Positions 1-5,249 of a DNA stretch of 5,620 nt are shown in pieces; the first letter of the stretch is position 1, and the number at the start of each line of letters is the position of its first letter. This stretch comes from an uncultured Clostridia bacterium. Its GTDB lineage: Bacteria > Bacillota > Clostridia > Oscillospirales > Ruminococcaceae. Below the pieces are notes generated by a model. It was not told where the DNA came from and ran no database searches. It saw only the letters and a program-made list of their open reading frames with translations. The position numbers and the translations under genes are program-made. The stretch is from positions 1-5,620 of the forward strand of contig CAMUJF010000040.1 in NCBI GenBank assembly GCA_947089135.1, written 5' to 3'.

Positions 1-66
1 TTTATGGAGCTTGACCTTACGGGACTTGATCTGAAAGCCATTTCGGCAAAGGGGGCGAAAACATGA
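1..66 (+). CDS. C-terminal end of an upstream gene (partial)
   Basis: The frame starting at base 1 is open from the window edge to a TGA at 64-66 and gives about 21 residues ending in LKAISAKGAKT. The TGA overlaps the ATG of the next gene (ATGA at 63-66), the arrangement seen repeatedly in this operon, which is the main reason to read it as coding. Too little is visible to name a family or product. Confidence 0.55.
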   Translation, partial: FMELDLTGLDLKAISAKGAKT

Positions 67-224
67 GAGCTACCCGCCCCACACGAAAGCAGAAACAGCT
101 CATAGACAGTCTGAGACTGACGGTAGATCATTATCTCGTGATATCCGAAACGGAGGCGGCGATCGCGCTGTATAACAAGCTTACGGGCAAAACCATTATA
201 CGGTACAAGGGGGATAAGAAATGA
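63..224 (+). CDS. small basic phage protein, DUF6906-like
   Basis: A 53-residue ORF starts MRATRPTRKQKQLIDS and ends IIRYKGDKK. It overlaps both neighbours by ATGA (63-66 and 221-224), so it is probably translationally coupled. A G-rich AAAGGGGG at 48-55 serves as ribosome site. From memory, the layout of an N-terminal RPTRKQK, a central hydrophobic YLVISET and a C-terminal TGKTIIRY resembles DUF6906, a family of 50-60 residue proteins of unknown function common in Firmicutes phages and often found in early or replication modules. The family match is recalled, not computed. The basic N-terminus could allow nucleic-acid binding, but no catalytic motif is visible. Confidence 0.7.
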   Translation: MRATRPTRKQKQLIDSLRLTVDHYLVISETEAAIALYNKLTGKTIIRYKGDKK

Positions 225-403
225 AATATATAATAAACCTGAAAGTTACGACCCACGGCTATATGGTCGCCGAACCCTACGAAGTGAGGGCGGGAAACCA
301 AAAATCCGCGGAAGCAATAGCCACAGCGTTGGCTATGGATAAACACGGTCGCAACAACATTACCGAAATAGCGGTAATATCAGCGGCGGAGGTGAGCAGA
401 TGA
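221..403 (+). CDS. small phage protein of unknown function
   Basis: A 60-residue ORF starts MKYIINLKVTTHGYM and ends AAEVSR. AAGGGGGA at 207-214 is a well-spaced ribosome site, and ATGA overlaps join it to both neighbours. The predicted pattern is a beta-strand (KYIINLKVTT), a short strand (YEVRA), an alpha-helix (QKSAEAIATALAMD) and a final strand (ITEIAVIS), a compact alpha/beta fold. There is no signal peptide, membrane segment or cysteine. I do not recognise a family. An antisense ORF covers the same bases but has no ribosome site or coupling. Confidence 0.75.
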   Translation: MKYIINLKVTTHGYMVAEPYEVRAGNQKSAEAIATALAMDKHGRNNITEIAVISAAEVSR

Positions 404-594
404 AAAGGCATGAAGCAGTCCGCAGCGTTATTCTCATCGCGCTGGGAGCTTGTCTGTACGGCTTCATCGGCGCAGCTCTCGAAGCCTACGAAAGTCGGGC
501 GGCGGGGAATGTCGGCGGCGAGGTGTTTGTCCTGCCGCTTATGGCGGGGCTTATATGGCTCGGGTGGGAGCTTCGGGAAAATTATCATAAATAA
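400..594 (+). CDS. small membrane protein with two predicted TM segments
   Basis: A 64-residue ORF has GGAGGTGA at 388-395 seven bases before its ATG and an ATGA overlap with the previous gene. Two hydrophobic stretches, about residues 8-28 (SVILIALGACLYGFIGAAL) and 44-57 (LPLMAGLIWLGWEL), are separated by a short polar loop with GNVGGE; the ends are charged. This predicts an inner-membrane hairpin protein. A +2 frame ORF at 410-619 overlaps it but gives a less natural protein and runs through the next ribosome site, so I chose this frame. Function is unknown. Small early membrane proteins of phages sometimes act in host exclusion or lysis, but nothing in the sequence shows that here. Confidence 0.75.
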   Translation: MKRHEAVRSVILIALGACLYGFIGAALEAYESRAAGNVGGEVFVLPLMAGLIWLGWELRENYHK

Positions 595-606
595 CGGAGG
601 ATTTTT

Positions 607-1035
607 ATGGAAAACGTAAAATACATACTTATCGTGTCGCAGTACTATTATTCGCACCACTGCTTTGTGGTGTCGGCGGAGGAGGAAAATTTCCGCGAAA
701 AGGCTTTGACCCTTATTGAAAAGCTGGAGGATCACAAACGTCAAGAGGGCGATCCTCGGAAGTACTCTTACGGCGGTGAGCGCGAAACGGCGTACCGCGC
801 TATTGACAGACGGTGGAATGTAAACGATTCTGGCGATATATATTTTATTCCCTGCCAGTCGCTTATGAGCGCAATGCGGCAATCCTCGGAAGAATATAAT
901 ACGGATCTGCAGCTTGCGACAAGATATAAGGGTGCGCCTAAAAAACAGCTTAATAAAATAGAAACAGACATTATCCTGCATCACAGCTTTGGCGAAATCA
1001 AGGATATTGTAGACAGCGTTTTCAATATTTTATAG
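607..1035 (+). CDS. phage early protein of unknown function (142 aa)
   Basis: The ORF has an ideal ribosome site, ACGGAGG at 594-600, six bases before the ATG, and lies 12 bases after the previous stop. The protein starts with a strand-like MENVKYILIVSQYYY, followed by a charged helix (ENFREKALTLIEKLEDHKRQ), a polar middle with many Tyr and Arg, and a C-terminal region ending IKDIVDSVFNIL. No signal peptide, membrane segment or catalytic motif stands out. I do not recognise the family. A 235-residue antisense ORF spans this gene and its neighbours, but it has no ribosome site and lies against the direction of the operon. Confidence 0.85.
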   Translation: MENVKYILIVSQYYYSHHCFVVSAEEENFREKALTLIEKLEDHKRQEGDPRKYSYGGERETAYRAIDRRWNVNDSGDIYFIPCQSLMSAMRQSSEEYNTDLQLATRYKGAPKKQLNKIETDIILHHSFGEIKDIVDSVFNIL

Positions 1036-1154
1036 CACTTTCGGGGACTTGTTCCCCGCCTTAATGCGGCTTAACGAACAGTTAAACGGTGACAAGCCCG
1101 TAAACCTTTATGGTACGCAGAGTCAAGGCAAAATAAGAATACGGAGGGATAACT
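1036..1154 (+). other. 119-bp intergenic region with a small GC hairpin
   Basis: This is the largest gap in the early half. It contains CGGGGA at 1042-1047 and TCCCCG at 1053-1058, a 6-bp stem with a 5-base loop, just after the preceding stop. No U-run follows, so it is not a good intrinsic terminator; it may be an RNA-processing or stability element. An ORF opening at TTG 1049 (ATG at 1064) runs out of frame into the next gene and was not accepted. I see no convincing promoter. Confidence 0.4.
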
Positions 1155-1460
1155 ATGGCAAAAAAGGTTGCAGCCAGAAAGAAGATCGACGTAAACAGGA
1201 TTGCCGCGCTTGCGCGGGAGATCAAGGAGCACGAACAGGTAAAACGTCAGATTGAATCCGAGATCAAGGACGCGCAGGAGGAGATCAAGCAGGTTATGAC
1301 CGACAATAATCTGAGCGAACTTCTTGCGGACATTTTCACTATACGGTACGCGTCCGTTCCGTCAAACCGTTTCGACCAGAAAGCTTTCAAGGCTGATAAT
1401 CCCAAATTGTTTGAGATGTACAGCAGGGCTTCGGAGTCGATGAGATTTACAATTACATAA
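1155..1460 (+). CDS. small coiled-coil phage early protein (Gp157/Gam-position protein)
   Basis: A 101-residue ORF has GGAGGG at 1142-1147, seven bases before the ATG. The N-terminus is basic (MAKKVAARKKIDVNRI). Residues about 13-55 form a charged heptad-like helix with LAREIKEHEQVKRQIESEI, a likely coiled coil. The C-terminal part has a two-strand pattern and the sequence RFDQKAFKADNPKLFEMYSR, ending RFTIT. I recall this tail from small phage proteins encoded beside recombination genes in Clostridia, some labelled Gp157-like. In Mu the DNA-end-protecting Gam gene also lies upstream of gemA and encodes a helical coiled-coil protein, so an analogous role is possible. However, this ORF is shorter than Mu Gam as I recall it, and the sequence does not prove homology. 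A strong terminator follows the stop directly. Confidence 0.8.
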   Translation: MAKKVAARKKIDVNRIAALAREIKEHEQVKRQIESEIKDAQEEIKQVMTDNNLSELLADIFTIRYASVPSNRFDQKAFKADNPKLFEMYSRASESMRFTIT

Positions 1461-1465
1461 CATTT

Positions 1466-1487
1466 GGGCGGGTTCTCCCGCCCTTTT
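1466..1487 (+). terminator. intrinsic terminator after the coiled-coil gene
   Basis: GGGCGGG (1466-1472), a TTCT loop (1473-1476) and CCCGCCC (1477-1483) form a perfect 7-bp all-GC stem followed at once by TTTT. It starts five bases after the preceding stop and lies only 17 bases before the next start, so it should reduce or stop transcription into the gemA-mor part of the operon unless it is read through. Confidence 0.8.
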
Positions 1488-1504
1488 AGCAAGGAGGCGA
1501 TCAA

Positions 1505-1867
1505 TTGATAAACGTGCTTGATATGCAAAGATTGATTGTAACGGCTACAAAATGCGAGATTTTGATAGTTACGGAAACATCTGACGAAGCCGAAGCGATC
1601 CGCCGCGAGTTCAGGAAGTTTGTGGATTGGCATTTGTCCCGATTTATTCCTGTTTGGACATATTCCGACCGCGTAGTGATCGGCGGGTATTATGATATCT
1701 ATGTTACTTCCCTGAAAGCGTGGAACGAATCAAAGCGATATAAACCGTTCAGCGGCGCGGTGCTTGTTACTGACAAACGTTTATCGCGTGTAGAGAATAT
1801 TGCAGCGGGAGTTGTCATAAAGCTTCTGCCTATGGAAAGGGGCGAAAAAAATGCAGAGCTGTCCTAA
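1505..1867 (+). CDS. phage early protein of unknown function, TTG start
   Basis: AAGGAGG at 1491-1497 lies seven bases before TTG 1505, so TTG is preferred over the in-frame ATG at 1523, which would sit 25 bases from that site. The 120-residue protein begins with alternating strands and a helix (LIVTATKCEILIVTETSDEAEAIRREFRKFVDWHL), then an aromatic-rich strand region (GGYYDIYVTSL) and a C-terminal hydrophobic strand (GVVIKLLP). It looks like a soluble alpha/beta protein. No family is recognised. Its 3' end overlaps the next gene by 17 bp. Confidence 0.85.
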   Translation: MINVLDMQRLIVTATKCEILIVTETSDEAEAIRREFRKFVDWHLSRFIPVWTYSDRVVIGGYYDIYVTSLKAWNESKRYKPFSGAVLVTDKRLSRVENIAAGVVIKLLPMERGEKNAELS

Positions 1868-2051
1868 ATCGGATCGGTGCGTATACGGATCGGACTGTCC
1901 GCATGGACACGTTCCGTCTGCCGAATACCTGTGCTTCAGGAGCAAAAAGCGGGATTATTTAAAGAAATATTTCCACGATAATTATTGTCCTCTTGAACAG
2001 CGGCAGGAGCTCCGCGGTAAGAAGTCCAAAAGAAAGGCGGGAGCAAGATGA
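1851..2051 (+). CDS. small Cys-rich, probably metal-binding protein
   Basis: A 66-residue ORF starts at ATG 1851, inside the end of the previous gene, with AAGGGG at 1837-1842 as ribosome site, and overlaps gemA by ATGA (2048-2051). Cysteines at 4, 10, 16, 28 and 46 with histidines at 18, 20 and 42 give a CX5CX5CPHGH core, which resembles a structural zinc-binding knuckle. The C-terminus is strongly basic (RGKKSKRKAGAR), which fits nucleic-acid binding. Family and function are not recognised; metal binding is inferred only from Cys/His spacing. Confidence 0.75.
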   Translation: MQSCPKSDRCVYGSDCPHGHVPSAEYLCFRSKKRDYLKKYFHDNYCPLEQRQELRGKKSKRKAGAR

Positions 2052-2554
2052 CCGACGCGCAGCGCAAAACAATTTTCGGAATGTGCAAATCCCTCGGCAT
2101 GAACGATGACGACCGCCGCGCTCTGATCTGCAGCGTGACGGGAAAGGAATCCACAAAGGAGCTTACCGATAAGGAGACCGAGGCTGTCATCGGCGAGCTT
2201 CGCAAGCGGTGCGGCGGCGTGAACGTCCCTCCCGAAAAACGTAATCCAAAGGCTTACAAACCTGCAGCTCCCGGAATGATGACAACGGAGCAGCAGTCCC
2301 TCGCGTGGCGGCTGATGTACCGCTTACAGGAGCTGGACGAAAAGCCTATGTTACATGAGAACGGCAAGCCGTACACCGTGGGGGAACGAATGACGGGCGC
2401 GATACGCACGATTCTCGGCAATAATATGGCTCAGCCGGGCGGAGAGATTTTTGCAAGGGTACATTTCGATGAGGGCGCAAGGCTGATCGAAGGACTGAAA
2501 CGATACGTCCGGTCGGCAGAAGCAAAACATAAGAAAACAAAAACGGAGGAATAA
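2048..2554 (+). CDS. gemA: GemA / Gp16 family regulatory protein (DUF1018)
   Basis: The 168-residue protein matches the layout of the Mu GemA (Gp16, DUF1018) family. The N-terminal helical domain is MTDAQRKTIFGMCKSLGMNDDDRR, followed by a conserved-looking block with LTDKETEAVIGELRKR (about residues 39-54). The C-terminal part starts MTTEQQSLAWRLMYRL (about 78) and contains GERMTGAIRTILG. Mu GemA has been reported to affect host gene expression and DNA topology; its biochemical mechanism is not well settled. It starts by ATGA overlap with the Cys-rich gene, with AAAGGCGGGAG at 2033-2043 upstream. A gemA gene a few genes before a mor gene is typical of Mu-like phages and is one of the strongest markers of phage type here. 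Confidence 0.92.
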   Translation: MTDAQRKTIFGMCKSLGMNDDDRRALICSVTGKESTKELTDKETEAVIGELRKRCGGVNVPPEKRNPKAYKPAAPGMMTTEQQSLAWRLMYRLQELDEKPMLHENGKPYTVGERMTGAIRTILGNNMAQPGGEIFARVHFDEGARLIEGLKRYVRSAEAKHKKTKTEE

Positions 2555-2557
2555 TTT

Positions 2558-2854
2558 ATGTTTGAACAAAATCAAAAAATATTATATTTTATGCAGGCAA
2601 TAATGGATATGTACCAAGAGCCGGAGGACAGGGATTCATGCGGTTTAATGGCGATACCGCTAACTGAAAACGGCGATTTTACCGAAGATTTATATTGTAT
2701 GTTTCTTGCGGTCAAGATGATATATCAAAAGATTTCCGGTAAAAAATGCGACAATTTGGATTTCATAACAATATTGAATAGACTGGTTTTTCAGTTCAGC
2801 AAGCGTATTCCCATTGATGATCTCGAAGATGAAAACGAGGCGGAAGTCCAATGA
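2558..2854 (+). CDS. phage protein of unknown function between gemA and the Cys-rich gene
   Basis: A 98-residue ORF has GGAGGA at 2545-2550 placed ideally before the ATG. The N-terminus is helical (NQKILYFMQAIMDMYQE), a short Asp/Glu-rich middle follows, then a hydrophobic helix (LYCMFLAVKMIYQKI) and an acidic tail (IDDLEDENEAEV). The hydrophobic stretch is broken by charged residues and is probably a buried helix rather than a membrane span. The gene looks more AT-rich than gemA and the following gene. No family is recognised. Confidence 0.8.
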   Translation: MFEQNQKILYFMQAIMDMYQEPEDRDSCGLMAIPLTENGDFTEDLYCMFLAVKMIYQKISGKKCDNLDFITILNRLVFQFSKRIPIDDLEDENEAEVQ

Positions 2855-3111
2855 TTAACCAATACTGCCGCTACTGCGTGAACGCTGAGGACTACAACGG
2901 CGACGGAACGGACTTTGTATGCTTCGCGGACGCTCCCTGCGGAGGCGGCGGAAACGGTGTATTTTATCCCGCCGCTAAAACGAAATCGGCAAACCGCTGT
3001 AAGCATTACGCTTTCTGCGGCATTGATATTTTTACCGCGAGGGAGTACCGTCCCCGCGCCCCGCGGGAGAAGCTTCCCGATGATGATTATGTGCAAACGA
3101 GCTTGCTGTAG
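2851..3111 (+). CDS. Cys-rich phage protein, probable zinc-binding
   Basis: An 86-residue ORF joined to the previous gene by ATGA (2851-2854). It opens MINQYCRYC, a CXXC pair at residues 6 and 9, with further cysteines at 24, 30, 50 and 56 and His52. The pattern CRYC...FVCFADAPCG...FYPAAK...CKHYAF resembles, from memory, a small uncharacterised family frequent in Clostridia phages. The paired cysteines suggest one or two structural zinc sites. The role is unknown; its place just before mor suggests an early or middle function. GAGGCGGAAG from 2837 is only a weak ribosome site, so expression probably depends on coupling. Confidence 0.8.
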   Translation: MINQYCRYCVNAEDYNGDGTDFVCFADAPCGGGGNGVFYPAAKTKSANRCKHYAFCGIDIFTAREYRPRAPREKLPDDDYVQTSLL

Positions 3112-3122
3112 GAGGTGCTTTT

Positions 3123-3452
3123 ATGAGCCTGCTTGATAAATTAACTCTTGACGATCTCGACGCGGATCAGCGCGAGCTTGCAGAATGTATCGGGCTGGAG
3201 GCATACAAAAATCTTTTGCGAAATTATGCAGGCTCTTACATTTACATATGCAAGCCCGACACTATCACGGCAAACGTCCGCGATGAACAGATACGGCGGG
3301 AATTCAACGGATATAATTATCTTGACCTTGCCAAGAAATTCAATCTTTCCGAAATTTCTATCCGCAGAATAATTTCTCCCGTTCTGAAAGCTGTCAAGGC
3401 TGCTCCGCTCCAAGGACAAACTTCATTTTTTGACGACGACATAAAAATTTAA
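3123..3452 (+). CDS. mor: Mor-family transcriptional activator
   Basis: GGAGGT at 3111-3116 precedes the ATG by six bases. The 109-residue protein has the two parts of the Mor/C family. An N-terminal dimerisation-like domain (residues about 8-50: LDDLDADQRELAECIGLEA, then the strand YIYICKPDTI) is followed by a C-terminal helix-turn-helix (about 53-84: RDEQIRREFNGYNYLDLAKK, then FNLSEISIRRII). In Mu, Mor is the last gene of the early region and activates the middle promoter Pm, whose product C then activates the late promoters. Here the gene also ends the early operon, and a palindrome follows within 20 bp, fitting activation of the next operon. The tail FFDDDIKI is acidic. Family assignment is strong; the target site is inferred. 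Confidence 0.92.
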   Translation: MSLLDKLTLDDLDADQRELAECIGLEAYKNLLRNYAGSYIYICKPDTITANVRDEQIRREFNGYNYLDLAKKFNLSEISIRRIISPVLKAVKAAPLQGQTSFFDDDIKI

Positions 3453-3453
3453 T

Positions 3454-3490
3454 TATCATGATTTCTTTTCATATGAAAAGAGAAATGATA
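3454..3490. promoter_or_regulatory. palindromic operator candidate (Mor-like binding site)
   Basis: TCTTTTCATATGAAAAGA at 3464-3481 is a perfect 18-bp palindrome centred between 3472 and 3473. A second pair, TATCAT (3454-3459) and ATGATA (3485-3490), flanks it with a one-base offset from symmetry. With no spacer in the centre and no U-run after it, it looks more like a site for a dimeric protein than a terminator. It starts two bases after the mor-like stop. Mor being the binder is inference from position. Confidence 0.6.
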
Positions 3491-3494
3491 GAAA

Positions 3495-3539
3495 TAATGG
3501 TGTATGATTAAATTACAAAATCATACGCCATTAATTTTT
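3495..3539 (+). terminator. intrinsic terminator between the early and packaging operons
   Basis: Arms 3495-3509 and 3519-3533 form a 15-bp stem with one U-G pair and a 9-base loop, followed by ATTTTT (3534-3539). The stem is AT-rich, so moderately stable, but long. Transcripts from the early operon would form it; a transcript starting near 3514 would lack the left arm and escape it. Confidence 0.65.
3503..3515 (+). promoter_or_regulatory. putative activator-dependent promoter for the packaging operon
   Basis: TATGAT at 3503-3508 is one base from the consensus -10 box. Seventeen bases upstream (3480-3485) there is no usable -35 hexamer, as expected for a Mor-type activated promoter. If transcription starts near 3514-3515, the palindrome centre falls at about -42, close to where Mor binds at the Mu middle promoter. 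TTAAAT at 3508-3513 is an alternative -10. Confidence 0.4.
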
Positions 3540-3551
3540 GGAGGTGAGAGC

Positions 3552-3845
3552 ATGGCAATAGAGACAACAACGATCCTGTCAATATATTCTGCGGTATTAA
3601 CGCTCCTGATCGGCATTATAGGATTTTTTCTTACGCGGACTTTTAAAGAACTGGATAACAAAATATCTGCGAAAGAATTTGAAGTCGCGAAAAAAGATAT
3701 TGAAAAAAACACCGACGATATACGCCGAATCAAGGACAATTATCTTACCAAGGACGACTACTTTCGGGAGCAGGCCAAGGTAGATAAAAAGCTCGACAGT
3801 ATCATGGAAATTTTAATGACCATAAGTAAAGGAGGCAGCTCATAA
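3552..3845 (+). CDS. membrane-anchored coiled-coil protein, Mu gp25 / DUF2730-like
   Basis: ATG 3552 is chosen because GGAGGTGA (3540-3547) lies just upstream; the longer version from 3504 would start inside the terminator hairpin without a ribosome site. The 97-residue protein has one N-terminal membrane segment (about residues 8-28, ILSIYSAVLTLLIGIIGFFL) and then a highly charged helix to the end (KELDNKISAKEFEVAKKDIE), a probable coiled coil. In Mu-like phages a short protein of this layout (gp25, DUF2730) precedes gp26 and gp27; sequence similarity is weak by eye and the call rests on architecture and order. An XhlA-like hemolysin-enhancing protein has a comparable TM plus coiled-coil composition and is an alternative. 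Confidence 0.8.
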   Translation: MAIETTTILSIYSAVLTLLIGIIGFFLTRTFKELDNKISAKEFEVAKKDIEKNTDDIRRIKDNYLTKDDYFREQAKVDKKLDSIMEILMTISKGGSS

Positions 3846-4168
3846 TGAACCCTGAAACTATGATAAAAAAAGCCCGCGCCGCTAATTTTATTGAAAATAA
3901 CGGAAAAGTCCTGCGCGGAATAAATATGCTCCGGACGGACTATAACAAGCTCTCGTCTATCCGTTCGGCAATGGGATTCGACAGCGACGATTTTGCCGAC
4001 AGCGTGAATTATCTTATCGAATCGGGATATATCCGCATACGTCATATTGATACCAAAAAGGCGGCGGAGCTTGCGGATTATCCCATGGACGAGCTGGAGG
4101 GCAAGCTTACCGCCAAGGGCATACAGCTGCTCGCGGGAGCGGTAAACGATCCCTGCATTAACGCATAG
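3845..4168 (+). CDS. small winged-helix-like phage protein, Mu gp26-like
   Basis: GGAGG at 3831-3835 precedes the ATG, and stop and start overlap by one base (TAATG). The 107-residue protein has a helical N-terminus, a helix-turn-helix-like middle (DYNKLSSIRSAMGFDSDDFA then VNYLIESGYIRIRHID) and a C-terminal LTAKGIQLLAGAVNDPCI. The LTxKG-xxLLAG ending after a 'helix - E-G-Y - strand' wing is typical of the small ArsR-like or VpaChn25_0724-type phage proteins found directly upstream of DUF3486 genes. The exact role in packaging or morphogenesis is unknown. The family call is from memory of sequence pattern plus synteny. Confidence 0.8.
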   Translation: MNPETMIKKARAANFIENNGKVLRGINMLRTDYNKLSSIRSAMGFDSDDFADSVNYLIESGYIRIRHIDTKKAAELADYPMDELEGKLTAKGIQLLAGAVNDPCINA

Positions 4169-4179
4169 GAAGTGATCGC

Positions 4180-4740
4180 ATGGCAAAAAACCGCAGTCAC
4201 GGAAAAATTGACAAACTAAAACCGGAAATAAAGTCCGAAGTGGAATCCATGATAACGTCCAACAATTTTACATATAAAGAGATCGTGGACTATATAAAAG
4301 AAAGTACCGGCGAGATGATCTCGCAAGCCTCGGTTTGCAGATATGCCCGCAGACTGTGCGAATCCCTTGAATCAATAAGATTCGCGCAGGAGACTTTCCG
4401 GGCGGTCAACGATGAGATCAACCGCACTCCTGACATGGATACCACCGAGGGCATTATGCGTATCGTATCGCATATTTTGCTGACAAATATCCAGCGTCTT
4501 TCCGATGAGGATTTTGACGACGTTGATCCGCTGAAGCTTTTGAAGCAAGCCTCCGATCTTATCAGGGTATCGGCGTACAAGCGGGGCATGGACATCAAGA
4601 ACAAGGAACTTACAGAGATGGGCTTCGACGCGATCAAGCAGAAAGCCTTTACCGGAGTAGCTAAAAAATATCCCGAAGTATACGAAAAGTTTTCCAAGGC
4701 TCTTGACGAATTAGCTTCCGAGGAGGGCGACAGCGCATGA
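4180..4740 (+). CDS. DUF3486 family protein (Mu gp27-like, putative small terminase)
   Basis: The 186-residue protein begins MAKNRSHGKIDKLKPEI, the usual opening of DUF3486 proteins, followed by a helix-turn-helix (about residues 20-58: FTYKEIVDYIKESTGEMISQ then ASVCRYARRL). The rest is helical, with an acidic segment DEDFDDVDPLKLLKQASDLI near 108-127. Mu gp27 lies directly before the large terminase gp28 and is thought to be a DNA-packaging partner, probably the small terminase. AGGAAGTGA from 4167 gives an acceptable ribosome site 4-5 bases before the ATG. Unlike in Mu, the next gene here is not a terminase but a NusG-like gene, joined by ATGA. Confidence 0.9.
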   Translation: MAKNRSHGKIDKLKPEIKSEVESMITSNNFTYKEIVDYIKESTGEMISQASVCRYARRLCESLESIRFAQETFRAVNDEINRTPDMDTTEGIMRIVSHILLTNIQRLSDEDFDDVDPLKLLKQASDLIRVSAYKRGMDIKNKELTEMGFDAIKQKAFTGVAKKYPEVYEKFSKALDELASEEGDSA

Positions 4741-5213
4741 TCTATGTATTACAGGTACAGACAGGCAAGGAGCTTGCCGTCCGGGCACAGCTTCTCCGGG
4801 ACGGCATATCCGCGGACGTTCCGCGGGAACGGATCATTATCCGCAAGGGCGGTCTATGGAGCAAGATGATAAAACTGCTTTTCCCCGGCTACGTTTTTGC
4901 GGATATTGATTTTGACGCAGAAATGTTCCACAGGATAAATCCCGTTCCGGGTGTGATCAGGTTTTTGGGAAATCCAACGCCGCTCTCGGAGCATGAGGCG
5001 GAAATGATAAAATGGCTTTCTAACGGCGGGGAGATAATAGAGCCGTCCGAGGTCAGAATTGACTGTGACGAAATTATATGCGGCGGTTTTCTGTCGGGGC
5101 ATGAGGACGATATAAAATATCTTAATCTGCGGCAGAAAAAAGTCGCTGTCGAGGTACGGTTTGGCGGAAAAATCCACAGAGCCAATCTCAGCGTGGAAAA
5201 AATATCGGAATAA
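4737..5213 (+). CDS. NusG-family transcription elongation factor, LoaP-like
   Basis: The 158-residue protein has a NusG N-terminal (NGN) domain: MIYVLQVQTGKELAV (1-15, first strand and helix), DVPRERIIIRKGG (27-39), the hallmark FPGYVFADID (49-58) and VPGVIRFLG (70-78), then PLSEHEAEMIKWL. A short linker leads to a C-terminal KOW-like domain (about 112-158) with GGFLSGHEDDI, LRQKKVAVEVRFGGK and LSVEKI. The family binds RNA polymerase clamp helices and changes pausing or termination. Specialised paralogues (LoaP, RfaH, UpxY) act on particular operons. The KOW loop is degenerate compared with housekeeping NusG, and the arginine/lysine-rich strand resembles LoaP, which recognises a leader RNA hairpin. 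It overlaps the DUF3486 gene by ATGA, with GGAGG at 4722-4726. A terminator and structured region follow at once. Family is secure; LoaP subtype and antitermination are inferred. Confidence 0.9.
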   Translation: MIYVLQVQTGKELAVRAQLLRDGISADVPRERIIIRKGGLWSKMIKLLFPGYVFADIDFDAEMFHRINPVPGVIRFLGNPTPLSEHEAEMIKWLSNGGEIIEPSEVRIDCDEIICGGFLSGHEDDIKYLNLRQKKVAVEVRFGGKIHRANLSVEKISE

Positions 5214-5249
5214 TTTGATAGGGTCGATTCGTTCCCCTATCGGATTTTT
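5214..5249 (+). terminator. intrinsic terminator directly after the NusG-like gene
   Basis: GATAGGG (5217-5223) pairs with CCCTATC (5235-5241) around an 11-base loop. The stem extends outward to TTT (5214-5216) and GGA (5242-5244) with two U-G pairs and one A-U pair, and TTTTT follows at 5245-5249. It starts at the base after the NusG-like stop. Its right arm overlaps a competing hairpin at 5238-5266. Confidence 0.7.

Noticed and set aside
410..619. Alternative plus-frame ORF over the small membrane protein
   Set aside because: The 400-594 frame has the correctly spaced GGAGGTGA, the ATGA overlap and a coherent membrane profile; this frame runs through the next gene's ribosome site and start.
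277..984. Long antisense ORF of 235 residues on the minus strand
   Set aside because: It runs against the operon, covers three plus-strand genes that have good ribosome sites and overlaps, and has no ribosome site or recognisable protein pattern.
1007..1036. Promoter-like TTGTAG - 18 bases - TATAGC at the end of the 607-1035 gene
   Set aside because: Only 3 of 6 and 4 of 6 bases match consensus and it lies within coding sequence; too weak to list as a promoter.
1049..1255. ORF opening with TTG in the 1036-1154 gap
   Set aside because: It starts in a hairpin without a ribosome site and enters the next gene out of frame, ending in a low-quality Arg/Lys/Cys-rich tail. A decayed gene remnant in the gap cannot be excluded.
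3504..3551. N-terminal extension of the gp25-like gene from ATG 3504
   Set aside because: The extra 16 codons lie in the terminator hairpin and the ribosome site itself; ATG 3552 has the well-placed GGAGGTGA.
3758..4186. Antisense ORF of 142 residues
   Set aside because: It overlaps the gp25- and gp26-like genes, which are supported by synteny and ribosome sites; it is probably a shadow of their codon use.
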